A stretch of 64,000 nucleotides of DNA from Streptomyces sp. CB01373 (GCF_002803075.1 NZ_NNBK01000026.1:1-64000), one strand, 5' to 3'; numbered from the stretch's first letter, positions 16,235-24,869 are shown. The notes: generated by a model not told the origin, from the sequence alone. A program made the numbers and translations.

Positions 16235-16286
16235 CGGGAGCGGAAACGGACGCAGTCGTCCTTGGGGATGACCGTATCCGCTCCCG
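16235..16286. promoter_or_regulatory. Inverted repeat upstream of pspA
   Basis: CGGGAGCGGA (16235-16244) and TCCGCTCCCG (16277-16286) are a perfect 10-bp inverted pair, 42 bases centre to centre, about 100 bases before the pspA start. The size and spacing suit a regulator binding two faces four helical turns apart, or a leader hairpin. Confidence 0.5.
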
Positions 16287-16376
16287 AACAGTGCGGTAAT
16301 GGTCACAGGGCCCGTACTGTGGGTTCTGTCGCAGAGCTGTGAGCTGGAGTCCGTCAGAAGGGGGCGCGCGAAGCCC

Positions 16377-17204
16377 ATGAGCGGTGTCATGAAGCGTATG
16401 GGGATGATCTTCCGCGCGAAGGCGAACAAGGCCCTTGACCGGGCCGAGGACCCGCGCGAGACCCTCGATTACTCGTACCAGAAGCAGTTGGAGCTGCTTC
16501 AGAAGGTGCGGCGCGGTGTCGCGGACGTGGCGACCAGCCGCAAGCGCCTGGAGCTCCAGCTGAACCAGCTGCAGCAGCAGTCCGGCAAGCTGGAGGACCA
16601 GGGCCGCAAGGCGCTCGCCCTGGGCCGTGAGGACCTGGCCCGCGAGGCGCTCTCGCGCCGCGCCGCGCTCCAGCAGCAGGTGACGGACCTCCAGACGCAG
16701 CACGCCACGCTCCAGGGCGAGGAGGAGAAGCTCACCCTGGCGGCCCAGCGCCTGCAGGCCAAGGTCGACGCCTTCCGTACGAAGAAGGAGACCATCAAGG
16801 CGACCTACACGGCGGCCCAGGCGCAGACCCGGATCGGCGAGGCGTTCTCCGGCATCTCCGAGGAGATGGGCGACGTCGGCCTGGCCATCCAGCGGGCCGA
16901 GGACAAGACCGCGCAGCTCCAGGCCCGGGCCGGCGCGATCGACGAGCTGCTCGCCTCCGGCGCCCTGGACGACCCGTCCGGGCTGGCCAAGGACGACATC
17001 CAGACCGAGCTGGACCGGCTCTCCGGTGGTACGGATGTGGAGCTGGAGCTCCAGCGCATGAAGGCGGAGCTGGCTGGGGGTACCTCCCAGGCTATTGGCT
17101 CTGGGGGAGGGTCGTCCGGGGACCGGCAGGCGATCGAGGGCGGCGCGGGCGAGAGCCGGAACCAGCAGCAGCCGCAGGACACCCCCCGCTTCGACAAGCA
17201 GTAG
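16377..17204 (+). CDS. pspA: PspA/IM30 envelope-stress protein
   Basis: The 275-aa protein is almost entirely coiled coil, the hallmark of the PspA/Vipp1/IM30 family, which forms membrane-binding oligomers that repair or stabilise stressed membranes. It starts MSGVMKRMGMIFRAKANKALDRAEDP, the amphipathic membrane-binding helix, and continues with long heptad-rich helices to about residue 235. The Gly/Ser/Gln-rich tail contains a segment (AGGTSQAIGSGGGSSGD) encoded by a palindromic G-tract element. ATG 16377 has AAGGGGG upstream. PspAA follows 54 bases downstream. This corresponds to the PspA described in S. coelicolor/lividans (SCO2168). Confidence 0.94.
   Translation: MSGVMKRMGMIFRAKANKALDRAEDPRETLDYSYQKQLELLQKVRRGVADVATSRKRLELQLNQLQQQSGKLEDQGRKALALGREDLAREALSRRAALQQQVTDLQTQHATLQGEEEKLTLAAQRLQAKVDAFRTKKETIKATYTAAQAQTRIGEAFSGISEEMGDVGLAIQRAEDKTAQLQARAGAIDELLASGALDDPSGLAKDDIQTELDRLSGGTDVELELQRMKAELAGGTSQAIGSGGGSSGDRQAIEGGAGESRNQQQPQDTPRFDKQ
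17080..17125 (+). repeat. Palindromic G/C-tract element inside pspA
   Basis: A near-palindrome (CTGGGGGTACCTCCCAG at about 17083-17099) is followed 12 bases on by CTCTGGGGGAG. It interrupts the coiled-coil coding pattern of pspA and encodes a Gly/Ser-rich stretch. The form resembles small palindromes scattered in Streptomyces genomes (CTGGGGGAGG-type), here inserted in frame. Confidence 0.6.
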
Positions 17205-17258
17205 CCGCGTCGAGGCAGCCATGTCACCGACAGCCGGGGCCACGCCGAGGAGGGCGAC

Positions 17259-17537
17259 ATGATCGTACGGATCATGGGAGAGGGACAGGTGAGGCTGGCC
17301 GACGGCCACCTCGCCGACCTGAACAAGCTGGACGACGAACTCCTGGCCGAGATGGAGAAGGGCGACGGCCCCGGCTTCCGTCGCACCCTCGCGGCCCTGC
17401 TGTCCAGGGTCCGCGAACTGGGCGAGCCCGTGCCGGACGACTCCCTGGAGCCGTCCGACCTGATCCTCCCCTCCGCGGATGCCACCCTGGAGGAGGTCCG
17501 GGACCTGCTGAGCGACGACGGCCTCATCCCCGGGTGA
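17259..17537 (+). CDS. pspAA: PspA-associated protein PspAA
   Basis: The 92-aa protein MIVRIMGEGQVRLADGHLADLNKLDDELL matches the small PspAA-type partner found beside pspA in actinobacteria. It is acidic, with the conserved pattern of an N-terminal beta region (VRIMGEGQ) and a helical C-terminal half ending LEEVRDLLSDDGLIPG. No membrane segment is present, so it probably acts in the cytoplasm on PspA or its oligomers. The ribosome site GAGGAGGG lies just upstream of ATG 17259. It is almost certainly co-transcribed with pspA. Confidence 0.88.
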   Translation: MIVRIMGEGQVRLADGHLADLNKLDDELLAEMEKGDGPGFRRTLAALLSRVRELGEPVPDDSLEPSDLILPSADATLEEVRDLLSDDGLIPG

Positions 17538-18119
17538 GAACAGGCTGAGGCCGGTCGGGGCCCGGGGGAGGTCCGGATAAGGCCCCCGGTGGCGTCACGG
17601 TGACGAGCGACGGCCCGTCCGGGCGGCACGGCAGCCCCCGGGCGGGGCCCGCATCGCAGGCGGCCGCCGTCTCCGCGCCGGACACCGCCGTCCCCGTCCC
17701 GGATTCCGCGGTGCCCCGCGCCGGACGCTGCGGTCGTCCGCGTCCCGGATTCCGCGGTGCCCCGCGCCGGACGCTGCGGTCGTCCGCGTCCCGCACTCCG
17801 CCGTGCCCCGCGCCGGACGCTGCGGTCGTCCGCGTCCCGCACTCCGCCGTGCCCCGCGCCGGACGCTGCGGTCGTCCGCGTCCCGCACTCCGCCGTGCCC
17901 CGCGCCGGACGCTGCGGTCGTCCGCGTCCCGCACTCCGCCGTGCCCCGCGCCGGACGCTGCCGTCGTCCGCGTCCCGGATTCCGCCGTCTCCACGCCTCA
18001 CCCTGACGTGTTCCGCGGTGCCCCGCGTCGGCCGCTGCCGTCCCCGCGCCGGACTGCGGCGTTCCCGCGTCGGACGCCCCAGTCCCCGTGCGGCGCGCCA
18101 CCCCGTACCGTAGGCAGGC
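17538..18119. other. Non-coding region dominated by a minisatellite
   Basis: These 582 bases between pspAA and the sensor kinase gene hold the 46-bp tandem repeats described separately, with degenerate copies on both sides, and a probable promoter just before 18120. Open frames on both strands here are by-products of the repeats (46 is not a multiple of three, so the peptide pattern recurs every 138 bases) and are not accepted as genes. Confidence 0.8.
17669..18065. repeat. 46-bp tandem repeat array (minisatellite)
   Basis: Six consecutive 46-bp units begin at 17711, 17757, 17803, 17849, 17895 and 17941. They differ only at a few positions (for example GGATTCCGC versus GCACTCCGC near the unit end). 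Degenerate copies flank the array at 17669-17710 and about 18015-18065. Each unit contains GGACGC and GCGTCC bracketing GCGGTCGTCCGC, so each transcript copy can fold into a hairpin. Confidence 0.95.
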
Positions 18120-18120
18120 G
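18106..18120 (+). promoter_or_regulatory. Possible -10 box directly before the sensor kinase start
   Basis: TACCGT (18106-18111) lies nine bases before the GTG at 18120 with no purine-rich ribosome site between, a spacing that predicts transcription starting at or next to the start codon. The -35 region is weak. Confidence 0.4.
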
Positions 18121-19340
18121 TGACCACCCTCGATCGCGCCCGATGCCGGCTGAAGGCGCACCCCCTCGCACTGGACGCGGCCCTCGCGGCCGGTGTCCTC
18201 GTGTGCATGGTGGTCGGCTCCTTCGTGGGCCCGCGCGGCGACCACGTCGTCAGCTGGGGCGTGCGCAGGCCGGACCTGCTCAGCATGCTCCTCATGGTCC
18301 TGGGCGCCGCCGCCCTCGTCCTGCGGCGCCGCGCCCCCCGCGCTGTCCTCGCCGCCACCGGCACCATGTCGGTCGTCGAGTTCGTCACCGGGGATCCCCG
18401 CGCTCCCGTCGCCATGTCCGCCGTGGTCGCCCTCTTCACCGTCGCGGCCGCCACCGACCGCCTCACCGCCCTGCGCCTGGGCCTGGCCACCATGACCGTG
18501 CTGACCGGCGCCGCCATGCTCGCCGGGCCGATGCCCTGGTACGCGCAGGAGAACCTGGCGATCTTCGCCTGGACGGGGATGGCCGCCGCCGGAGGTGACG
18601 CCGTACGCAGCCGCCGTGCCTTCGTGCACGCCATCAGGGAACGCGCCGAGCGCGCCGAGCGCACCCGTGAGGAGGAGGCCCGCCGCCGCGTCGCCGAGGA
18701 ACGCCTGCGCATCGCCCGCGACCTGCACGACGTCGTGGCCCACCACATCGCCCTGGTCAATGTGCAGGCCGGGGTCGCGGCCCACGTCATGGACAAGCGG
18801 CCCGACCAGGCCAAGGAGGCACTCGGGCACGTCCGGGAGGCCAGCCGCTCCGCGCTCGACGAACTGCGCGCCACCGTCGGCCTGCTCCGGCAGTCCGGCG
18901 ACCCGGAGGCCCCCACGGAACCGGCCCCCGGCCTGAACCGCCTCGACGAGCTCGTCGGCACCTTCCGCAACGCCGGACTGCACGTCGAGGTCGCCCGCGC
19001 CGACCACGGCACCACCCTGCCGGCCGCCGTGGACCTGGCCGCGTACCGGGTCATCCAGGAGGCCCTCACCAATGTGCACAAGCACGCGGGCACCCGGGCG
19101 AAGGCCGAGGTCAGCGTCGTGCGCGTCGGACCGCACATCGAGATCACGGTGCTGGACGACGGGGCCGGCCGGACCGCGGGCACGCAGCCGGGCGGCGGAC
19201 ACGGGCTGCTGGGCATGCGCGAGCGGGTCACCGCCCTGGCCGGCACCCTCACCACCGGCCCCCGCTACGGCGGCGGCTTCCGCGTCCATGCGATCCTGCC
19301 GGTCGAGACCCGCACGCGCGCCCCGGGGGACCCCGTATGA
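18120..19340 (+). CDS. Sensor histidine kinase, NarL/DesK-type (HisKA_3)
   Basis: The 406-aa kinase has about five membrane helices in residues 18-160, a short linker coiled coil (RERAERAERTREEEARRR), a HisKA_3 dimerisation domain with the phosphorylated H203 in ARDLHDVVAHHIALV, and a HATPase_c domain with N-box ALTNVHKHAG and G-boxes DDGAGR and GHGLLGMRERV. It lacks an extracellular sensor domain, so it probably senses through the membrane helices. Its TGA overlaps the ATG of the response regulator by four bases. It lies downstream of pspA-pspAA, so a role in envelope stress is possible, but this is inference only. Confidence 0.92.
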   Translation: MTTLDRARCRLKAHPLALDAALAAGVLVCMVVGSFVGPRGDHVVSWGVRRPDLLSMLLMVLGAAALVLRRRAPRAVLAATGTMSVVEFVTGDPRAPVAMSAVVALFTVAAATDRLTALRLGLATMTVLTGAAMLAGPMPWYAQENLAIFAWTGMAAAGGDAVRSRRAFVHAIRERAERAERTREEEARRRVAEERLRIARDLHDVVAHHIALVNVQAGVAAHVMDKRPDQAKEALGHVREASRSALDELRATVGLLRQSGDPEAPTEPAPGLNRLDELVGTFRNAGLHVEVARADHGTTLPAAVDLAAYRVIQEALTNVHKHAGTRAKAEVSVVRVGPHIEITVLDDGAGRTAGTQPGGGHGLLGMRERVTALAGTLTTGPRYGGGFRVHAILPVETRTRAPGDPV

Positions 19341-20020
19341 CGATCCGTGTCCTGCTCGCCGACGACCAGGCGCTGCTGCGCAGTGCCTTCCGGGTGCTCG
19401 TCGACTCCGAGCCGGACATGGAGGTGGTGGGGGAGGCGTCCGACGGCGCGGAGGCCGTACGGCTCGCCAAGGAGCAGCGGGCCGACGTGGTGCTCATGGA
19501 CATCCGGATGCCCGGCACCGACGGCCTCGCGGCCACCCGCATGATCAGCGCCGACCCCTCCCTCGCCCAGGTGCACGTGGTCATCCTGACCACCTTCGAG
19601 GTGGACGACTACGTGGTGCGGTCGCTGCGCGCGGGCGCCAGCGGCTTCCTCGGCAAGGGCAGCGAACCCGAGGAACTGCTGAGCGCCATCCGGATGGCGG
19701 CGAAAGGGGACGCGCTGTTGTCCCCGCTGGCCACCAAGGGCCTGATCGCCCGCTTCCTCGCCCAGGGCGACGCGTCGGACGACGACCGCGACCGGGCCCG
19801 CCCCACCCGGCTGGACGCGCTGACCGTGCGGGAGCGCGAGGTGCTCGTCCAGGTCGCCGGCGGCTACTCCAACGACGAGATCGCCGAGCGCCTGGAGGTC
19901 AGTCCGCTGACCGTGAAGACCCATGTCAACCGGGCCATGGCCAAGCTGGGCGCCCGCGACCGGGCCCAACTCGTCGTCATCGCCTACGAGTCAGGACTGG
20001 TCCGACCCAGGCCGCAGTGA
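19337..20020 (+). CDS. NarL/FixJ-family response regulator
   Basis: The 227-aa regulator has a receiver domain (acidic pocket D9-D10, phosphoacceptor D55 in LMDIRMPG, TTF switch residue, lysine in LGKGSEP) and a C-terminal LuxR helix-turn-helix (LTVREREVLVQVAGGYSNDEIAERL, then SPLTVKTHVNRAMAKLG). It is coupled to the kinase gene by an ATGA overlap. Its likely targets are its own operon or the RND transporter gene 200 bases downstream, as is common for such pairs, though no operator is proven. Confidence 0.94.
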   Translation: MTIRVLLADDQALLRSAFRVLVDSEPDMEVVGEASDGAEAVRLAKEQRADVVLMDIRMPGTDGLAATRMISADPSLAQVHVVILTTFEVDDYVVRSLRAGASGFLGKGSEPEELLSAIRMAAKGDALLSPLATKGLIARFLAQGDASDDDRDRARPTRLDALTVREREVLVQVAGGYSNDEIAERLEVSPLTVKTHVNRAMAKLGARDRAQLVVIAYESGLVRPRPQ

Positions 20021-20222
20021 GCGGCCCCCGCGGCCGCGCCCGGCCCGGTACGTCCAGGGGTGGAGCGCCACGCACACCGCGTACTGCGCAGGGAGTAGGA
20101 GCCGCCGCGGAAATGGACCAGGGGGCTACGGATCCGCGTCCGCGCGTGCCCGAAGGTGTAGGGGTGGCGCTCCCTGTGTGCGCCCGTGCCGCCTGCCGCT
20201 CACAGAATAGAGACCCTGACCC

Positions 20223-23200
20223 ATGTCCTGGCTGTCCAGATTCAGCCTCGCGCAACGGGCCCTGATCGGACTGATGTCGATCGTCGCGCTCGTCTTCGGG
20301 GCGATCGCGATACCCCAGCTCAAGCAGCAGCTCCTGCCCAGCATCGAGCTTCCCATCGTGTCCGTGCTGGCGCCCTACCAGGGCGCGTCCCCGGACGTCG
20401 TCGAGAAGCAGGTCGTCGAGCCCCTCGAGAACAGCATCAAGGCCGTCGACGGCATCACCGGCGTCACCTCCACGGCCAGCGAGGGCAACGCCGTGCTCAT
20501 GGCGTCCTTCGACTACGGCAACAACACCAAGCAGCTCGTCGCCGACGTCCAGCAGGCCGTCAACCGGGCCCGCGCCCAGCTTCCGAGCGATGTCGAGCCG
20601 CAGGTGGTGGCCGGTTCCACCGACGACATGCCCACCGTCGTCCTCGCCGTCACCTCCGACAAGGACCAGCAGGCCCTGGCCGACCAGCTCGGCAAGACGG
20701 TCGTACCGGAGCTGAAGAACATCGACGGCGTGGGCCAGGTCACCGTCAACGGCGTACGGGACCTCCAGGTCACCGTCACCCCGGACGACAAGAAGCTCGC
20801 CGCGGCCGGCCTCGGCTCCGCCGCCCTGAGCCAGGCCCTCCAGGCGGGCGGCGCCACCCTTCCGGCCGGTTCCTTCGACGAGGACGGCGCCAACCGCACC
20901 GTCCAGGTCGGCGGCGGCTTCACCTCGCTGAAGCAGATCCAGGACCTGATGGTGGCCGGCGAGGGCGCGGGCGCGAAGAAGCCGGTCCGGCTCGGCGACG
21001 TCGCCACCGTCAAGCAGGAGCCGGCCAAGAGCGACTCCATCACCCGCACGAACGGCAGGCCCAGCCTCTCCGTCGTCGTCACCATGGACCACGACGGCAG
21101 CGCGGTCGCCATCTCGAACGCCGTCGAGGACAAGCTGCCCGCCCTGCGCGACGCGCTCGGCTCCGGGGCGAAGATCACCGTGGTCAGCGACCAGGGACCG
21201 GCCGTGGCCAAGGCCATCGAGGGCCTGACCACCGAGGGCGCGCTCGGCCTGCTCTTCGCGGTCCTGGTCATCCTGGCCTTCCTGGCCTCGGTCCGCTCCA
21301 CGCTCGTGACGGCGGTGTCGATCCCGCTCTCCGTGGTCCTCGCGCTGATCGTGCTGTGGACCCGCGACCTGTCGCTGAACATGCTGACGCTGGGCGCGCT
21401 GACCATCGCCATCGGCCGGGTCGTCGACGACTCGATCGTGGTCCTGGAGAACATCAAGCGCCACCTCGGCTACGGCGAGGAGCGCCGCGAGGCCATCCTC
21501 ACCGCGGTGCGCGAGGTGGCCGGCGCGGTGACCTCCTCCACGCTCACCACGGTCGCCGTGTTCCTGCCGATCGGCCTGGTTGGCGGCATGGTGGGCGAGC
21601 TGTTCGGACCGTTCAGCCTCACCGTCACCGCGGCCCTGCTGGCCTCGCTGCTGGTGTCGCTGACCGTCGTGCCGGTGCTGTCGTACTGGTTCCTGCGCCC
21701 GCCGAAGGGCACGCCCGCCCAGGCCGAGGAGGCCCGCCGCCAGGCCGAGGAGAAGGAGGCCGCCAGCCGCCTCCAGCGCCTCTACGTCCCCGTCCTGCGC
21801 TTCGCCACCCGGCGGCGGCTGACCAGTGTCCTGATCGCGGTCGTCGTCCTGTTCGTCACCTTCGGCATGACCCCGCTGCTGAAGACGAACTTCTTCGACG
21901 ACGGCGACCAGAAGGTCCTCAGCATCAAGCAGCAGCTGAAGCCGGGCACCAGCCTGGCGGCGACGGACGCGGCGGCCCGCAAGGTCGAGCACGAGCTCGC
22001 CGAGGTCGACGGGGTCAAGGACTACCAGGTCACGATCGGCTCCTCCGGCTTCATGGCGGCCTTCGGTGGCGGTACGGACACCAACCGGGCCTCCTACCAG
22101 GTGATGATCGAGGACTCCGCGTCCGCCGACGACGTGCGCACCCACATCGAGGACCGCCTGCACAAGCTGTCCGGCATCGGCACCACCACGATCGCGGCCG
22201 GCAGCGGCTTCGGCGACCAGGACCTGAAGGTGGTCGTCAAGGCGGGCGACTCCGACGCGCTGCGTCAGGCCTCCGAGCAGGTCCGCAAGGCGGTCGCCGG
22301 GCTGAAGGACGTCACCGACGTCACCAGCGACCTGTCGCAGAGCGTGCCGCGCATCTCGGTGCGGGCCAACGACAAGGCGGCGGCGGCCGGCTTCACCGAC
22401 GAGAGCCTCGGCATGGCCGTCGCCCGGGCGGTCAAGGGCACCAACGCGGCCAAGGCGATGCTGGACGACACCGAGCGGAACGTCGTCATCCGGTCGGCGA
22501 AGCCGGCGACGACCCTGGACGAGCTGAAGAACCTGCGGCTCGGCCCCGTGAAGCTCGGCGACATCGCGACCGTCAAGCTGGTCGACGGACCGGTGTCGAT
22601 GACCCGGATCGACGGTCAGCGCGCCGCCACGATCACGGCCAAGCCGACCGGTGACAACACCGGCGCGGTCAGCGCGGACCTCCAGTCCAAGATCGACGCA
22701 CTGAAGCTGCCCGCGGGCGCGACGGCCGAGATCGGGGGCGTCACCTCGAACCAGAGCGACGCCTTCAAGAACCTGGGCCTGGCCATGCTGGCGGCGATCG
22801 CGATCGTCTTCATGCTGCTGGTCGCGACCTTCCGCTCGCTGGCCCAGCCGCTGATCCTGCTGGTCTCCATCCCGTTCGCGGCCACCGGCGCGCTCGGCCT
22901 GCTGATCCTCACGGGCACGCCGATGGGCGTCCCGGCGATGATCGGCATGCTGATGCTGATCGGCATCGTGGTGACCAACGCGATCGTGCTGATCGACCTC
23001 GTCAACCAGTACCGCGAGCAGGGCTACGGAATCGTCGAGGCCGTGGTGGAAGGCGGCCGCCACCGTCTGCGCCCGATCCTCATGACGGCCCTGGCCACGA
23101 TCTTCGCCCTGCTCCCGATGGCCCTGGGCATCACCGGCCAGGGCGGCTTCATCGCCCAGCCGCTGGCCGTGGTCGTGATCGGCGGTCTGATCACCTCCAC

Positions 23201-23330
23201 CCTGCTGACCCTGCTCCTGGTCCCGACGCTCTACGCCATGCTGGAACTCCGCAAGGAGCGCCGGGCTGAGAAGCGCGCGGCGAAGCGGGCCACGGCGGAG
23301 GAGAAGGCGCTGGAAACCGCCGGCGTGTAA
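20223..23330 (+). CDS. RND-family (HAE1/AcrB-like) efflux transporter
   Basis: The 1035-aa protein has the duplicated RND layout: N-terminal helix (RALIGLMSIVALVFGAIAI), a large extracytoplasmic loop to about residue 330, a block of helices with the proton-relay acidic pair region (LTIAIGRVVDDSIVVLENI), a cytoplasmic Glu/Arg-rich linker near 500, a second large loop, and a second helix block (MIGMLMLIGIVVTNAIVLIDLVNQ). RND pumps of this class export drugs or lipids using proton flow. No membrane-fusion protein or outer-membrane partner gene is adjacent, as expected for a monoderm. The preceding two-component system may control it. ATG 20223 follows an AGAATAGAGA-type leader. Confidence 0.93.
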   Translation: MSWLSRFSLAQRALIGLMSIVALVFGAIAIPQLKQQLLPSIELPIVSVLAPYQGASPDVVEKQVVEPLENSIKAVDGITGVTSTASEGNAVLMASFDYGNNTKQLVADVQQAVNRARAQLPSDVEPQVVAGSTDDMPTVVLAVTSDKDQQALADQLGKTVVPELKNIDGVGQVTVNGVRDLQVTVTPDDKKLAAAGLGSAALSQALQAGGATLPAGSFDEDGANRTVQVGGGFTSLKQIQDLMVAGEGAGAKKPVRLGDVATVKQEPAKSDSITRTNGRPSLSVVVTMDHDGSAVAISNAVEDKLPALRDALGSGAKITVVSDQGPAVAKAIEGLTTEGALGLLFAVLVILAFLASVRSTLVTAVSIPLSVVLALIVLWTRDLSLNMLTLGALTIAIGRVVDDSIVVLENIKRHLGYGEERREAILTAVREVAGAVTSSTLTTVAVFLPIGLVGGMVGELFGPFSLTVTAALLASLLVSLTVVPVLSYWFLRPPKGTPAQAEEARRQAEEKEAASRLQRLYVPVLRFATRRRLTSVLIAVVVLFVTFGMTPLLKTNFFDDGDQKVLSIKQQLKPGTSLAATDAAARKVEHELAEVDGVKDYQVTIGSSGFMAAFGGGTDTNRASYQVMIEDSASADDVRTHIEDRLHKLSGIGTTTIAAGSGFGDQDLKVVVKAGDSDALRQASEQVRKAVAGLKDVTDVTSDLSQSVPRISVRANDKAAAAGFTDESLGMAVARAVKGTNAAKAMLDDTERNVVIRSAKPATTLDELKNLRLGPVKLGDIATVKLVDGPVSMTRIDGQRAATITAKPTGDNTGAVSADLQSKIDALKLPAGATAEIGGVTSNQSDAFKNLGLAMLAAIAIVFMLLVATFRSLAQPLILLVSIPFAATGALGLLILTGTPMGVPAMIGMLMLIGIVVTNAIVLIDLVNQYREQGYGIVEAVVEGGRHRLRPILMTALATIFALLPMALGITGQGGFIAQPLAVVVIGGLITSTLLTLLLVPTLYAMLELRKERRAEKRAAKRATAEEKALETAGV

Positions 23331-23352
23331 GCACACCGCGCGAACAACGGCG

Positions 23353-23385
23353 AAGGCCCGGTCCACTTGGAGTGGACCGGGCCTT
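23353..23385. terminator. Strong bidirectional terminator
   Basis: A perfect 15-bp inverted repeat, AAGGCCCGGTCCACT (23353-23367) with its complement at 23371-23385, has a three-base loop and A/T ends on both sides. It sits between the convergent RND and nadA genes and should stop transcription from either side. Confidence 0.92.
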
Positions 23386-23421
23386 TCCCGTCTCGCGAAC
23401 GCCGTGCGGTGGCCGGAGCCG

Positions 23422-24618
23422 CTACGGCAGCGCCAGCATGCGCTCCAGGGCGAGCTTGGCGTGGCCTTCCGTCTCCTTGTCCACCTGGATGCGGTTGACC
23501 AGGTTGCCCTCGGCGAGGGACTCCAGGGCCCAGACCAGGTGGGGCAGGTCGATGCGGTTCATCGTGGAGCAGAAGCAGACCGTCTTGTCGAGGAAGACGA
23601 TCTCCTTGTCCTCGGAGGCGTAACGGTTCGCCAGCCTGCGTACCAGGTTCAGCTCCGTGCCGATGGCCCACTTGGAGCCGGCCGGCGCGGCGTCGAGCTT
23701 GTTGATGATGTACTCGGTCGACCCGACGTAGTCCGCCGCGGCCACGACCTCGTGCCTGCACTCGGGGTGCACCAGCACGTTCACCTCGGGGATCCGCTCG
23801 CGGACGTCGTTCACCGAGTCCAGGCTGAAGCGGCCGTGCACCGAGCAGTGGCCCCGCCACAGAATCATCTTCGCCGCCCGCAGCTCCTCGGCGGTGAGCC
23901 CGCCGTTCGGCTTGTGCGGGTTGTAGACGACGCAGTCGTCGAGCGACATGCCCATGTCCCGTACGGCCGTGTTCCGGCCCAGGTGCTGGTCGGGCAGGAA
24001 CAGGACCTTTGTTGTTGAAGGCTCCCCCTGCTGGAAGGCCCACTCCAGCGCCCGCTCGGCGTTCGACGACGTGCAGATCGTGCCGCCGTGCTTGCCCGTG
24101 AAGGCCTTGATGTCGGCGGAGGAGTTCATGTACGACACCGGGACGACCTGGTCGGCGATCCCGGCCTCGGTGAGCACGTCCCAGCACTCGGCGACCTGCT
24201 CGGCCGTGGCCATGTCGGCCATGGAGCAGCCGGCCGCCAGGTCCGGCAGGACCACCTTCTGCTCGTCGGACGTCAGGATGTCGGCGGACTCGGCCATGAA
24301 GTGCACACCGCAGAACACGATGTACTCCGCCTCCGGGCGCGCGGCCGCCTCCCGGGCCAGCTTGAAGGAGTCGCCCGTGACGTCGGCGAACTGGATGACC
24401 TCGTCGCGCTGGTAGTGGTGGCCGAGCACGAAGACCTTGCTGCCGAGCTTCTCCTTGGCCGCGCGGGCCCGGGCCACCAGGTCCGGGTCGGACGGGGAGG
24501 GCAGGTCACCGGGGCACTCGACGCCGCGCTCGCTCCTCGGGTCGGCCTCGCGGCCGAGGAGCAGGAGGGCGAGCGGGGTCGGCTGGACGTCGAGGTCCTG
24601 GGTCTGGGCGGTGGTCAC
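23422..24618 (-). CDS. nadA: Quinolinate synthase
   Basis: The 398-aa [4Fe-4S] enzyme condenses iminoaspartate with dihydroxyacetone phosphate to quinolinate in de novo NAD synthesis. The three cluster cysteines typical of the long NadA type are seen in FCGVHFMAES (C103), HPECRHE and KTVCFCSTMNRI. GHHYQRDEV and YMNSSADIKA are substrate-binding segments. An STT insertion-like segment occurs at QQGEPSTTKVLFLPDQH. I chose GTG 24618 (VTTAQTQDLDVQ) with GAAAGG upstream; GTG 24627 is also in frame. The next gene, divergent, encodes a HesB-type Fe-S carrier that could help fill its cluster. nadB and nadC are not in the window. Confidence 0.95.
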   Translation of the reverse strand: MTTAQTQDLDVQPTPLALLLLGREADPRSERGVECPGDLPSPSDPDLVARARAAKEKLGSKVFVLGHHYQRDEVIQFADVTGDSFKLAREAAARPEAEYIVFCGVHFMAESADILTSDEQKVVLPDLAAGCSMADMATAEQVAECWDVLTEAGIADQVVPVSYMNSSADIKAFTGKHGGTICTSSNAERALEWAFQQGEPSTTKVLFLPDQHLGRNTAVRDMGMSLDDCVVYNPHKPNGGLTAEELRAAKMILWRGHCSVHGRFSLDSVNDVRERIPEVNVLVHPECRHEVVAAADYVGSTEYIINKLDAAPAGSKWAIGTELNLVRRLANRYASEDKEIVFLDKTVCFCSTMNRIDLPHLVWALESLAEGNLVNRIQVDKETEGHAKLALERMLALP

Positions 24619-24670
24619 GACACGCACCCTTTCTACTTTTCGTCGAACTGACGCTATATATCATAGCCGC

Positions 24671-24714
24671 TTCACGTCACTTTGACGATGTTCATAGTGT
24701 CCATGTGACGTGAA
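24671..24714. promoter_or_regulatory. Inverted repeat between nadA and the HesB gene
   Basis: TTCACGTCAC (24671-24680) and GTGACGTGAA (24705-24714) are a perfect 10-bp inverted pair with 24 bases between. It lies in the unusually AT-rich divergent region (GCTATATATCATAG nearby at 24652-24665 is probably part of the nadA -10). It is a good candidate operator for NAD or Fe-S control. Confidence 0.65.
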
Positions 24715-24869
24715 TCCCGGCATCAGGTCCGCATTCCCACTCGTGTGCGAGCATGAAGAGGACGAGCCTGGAGAAGAGAAAAAGCACGCGCCCGGCCCGG
24801 AATGATTCCGCGGCCTTGCCGGTTGCACTCGTCGGCAAGCAGTCTCCGTACAACCCGGGAGAGATGTAG

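Noticed and set aside
17711..17986. CRISPR-like array
   Set aside because: The copies are directly adjacent, with no unique spacers, and no cas genes are present. It is a tandem minisatellite.
17595..19289. Long open frames over the 46-bp repeats and the kinase gene
   Set aside because: The repeated peptides arise from a 46-bp unit read in three frames; there is no ribosome site or constant coding bias.
19977..23366. A 1129-aa open frame on the minus strand opposite the RND transporter gene
   Set aside because: It is rich in Gln, His, Arg, Asp and Gly repeats typical of the reverse complement of a GC-rich gene, and has no recognisable domain. The opposite strand encodes a clear RND protein.
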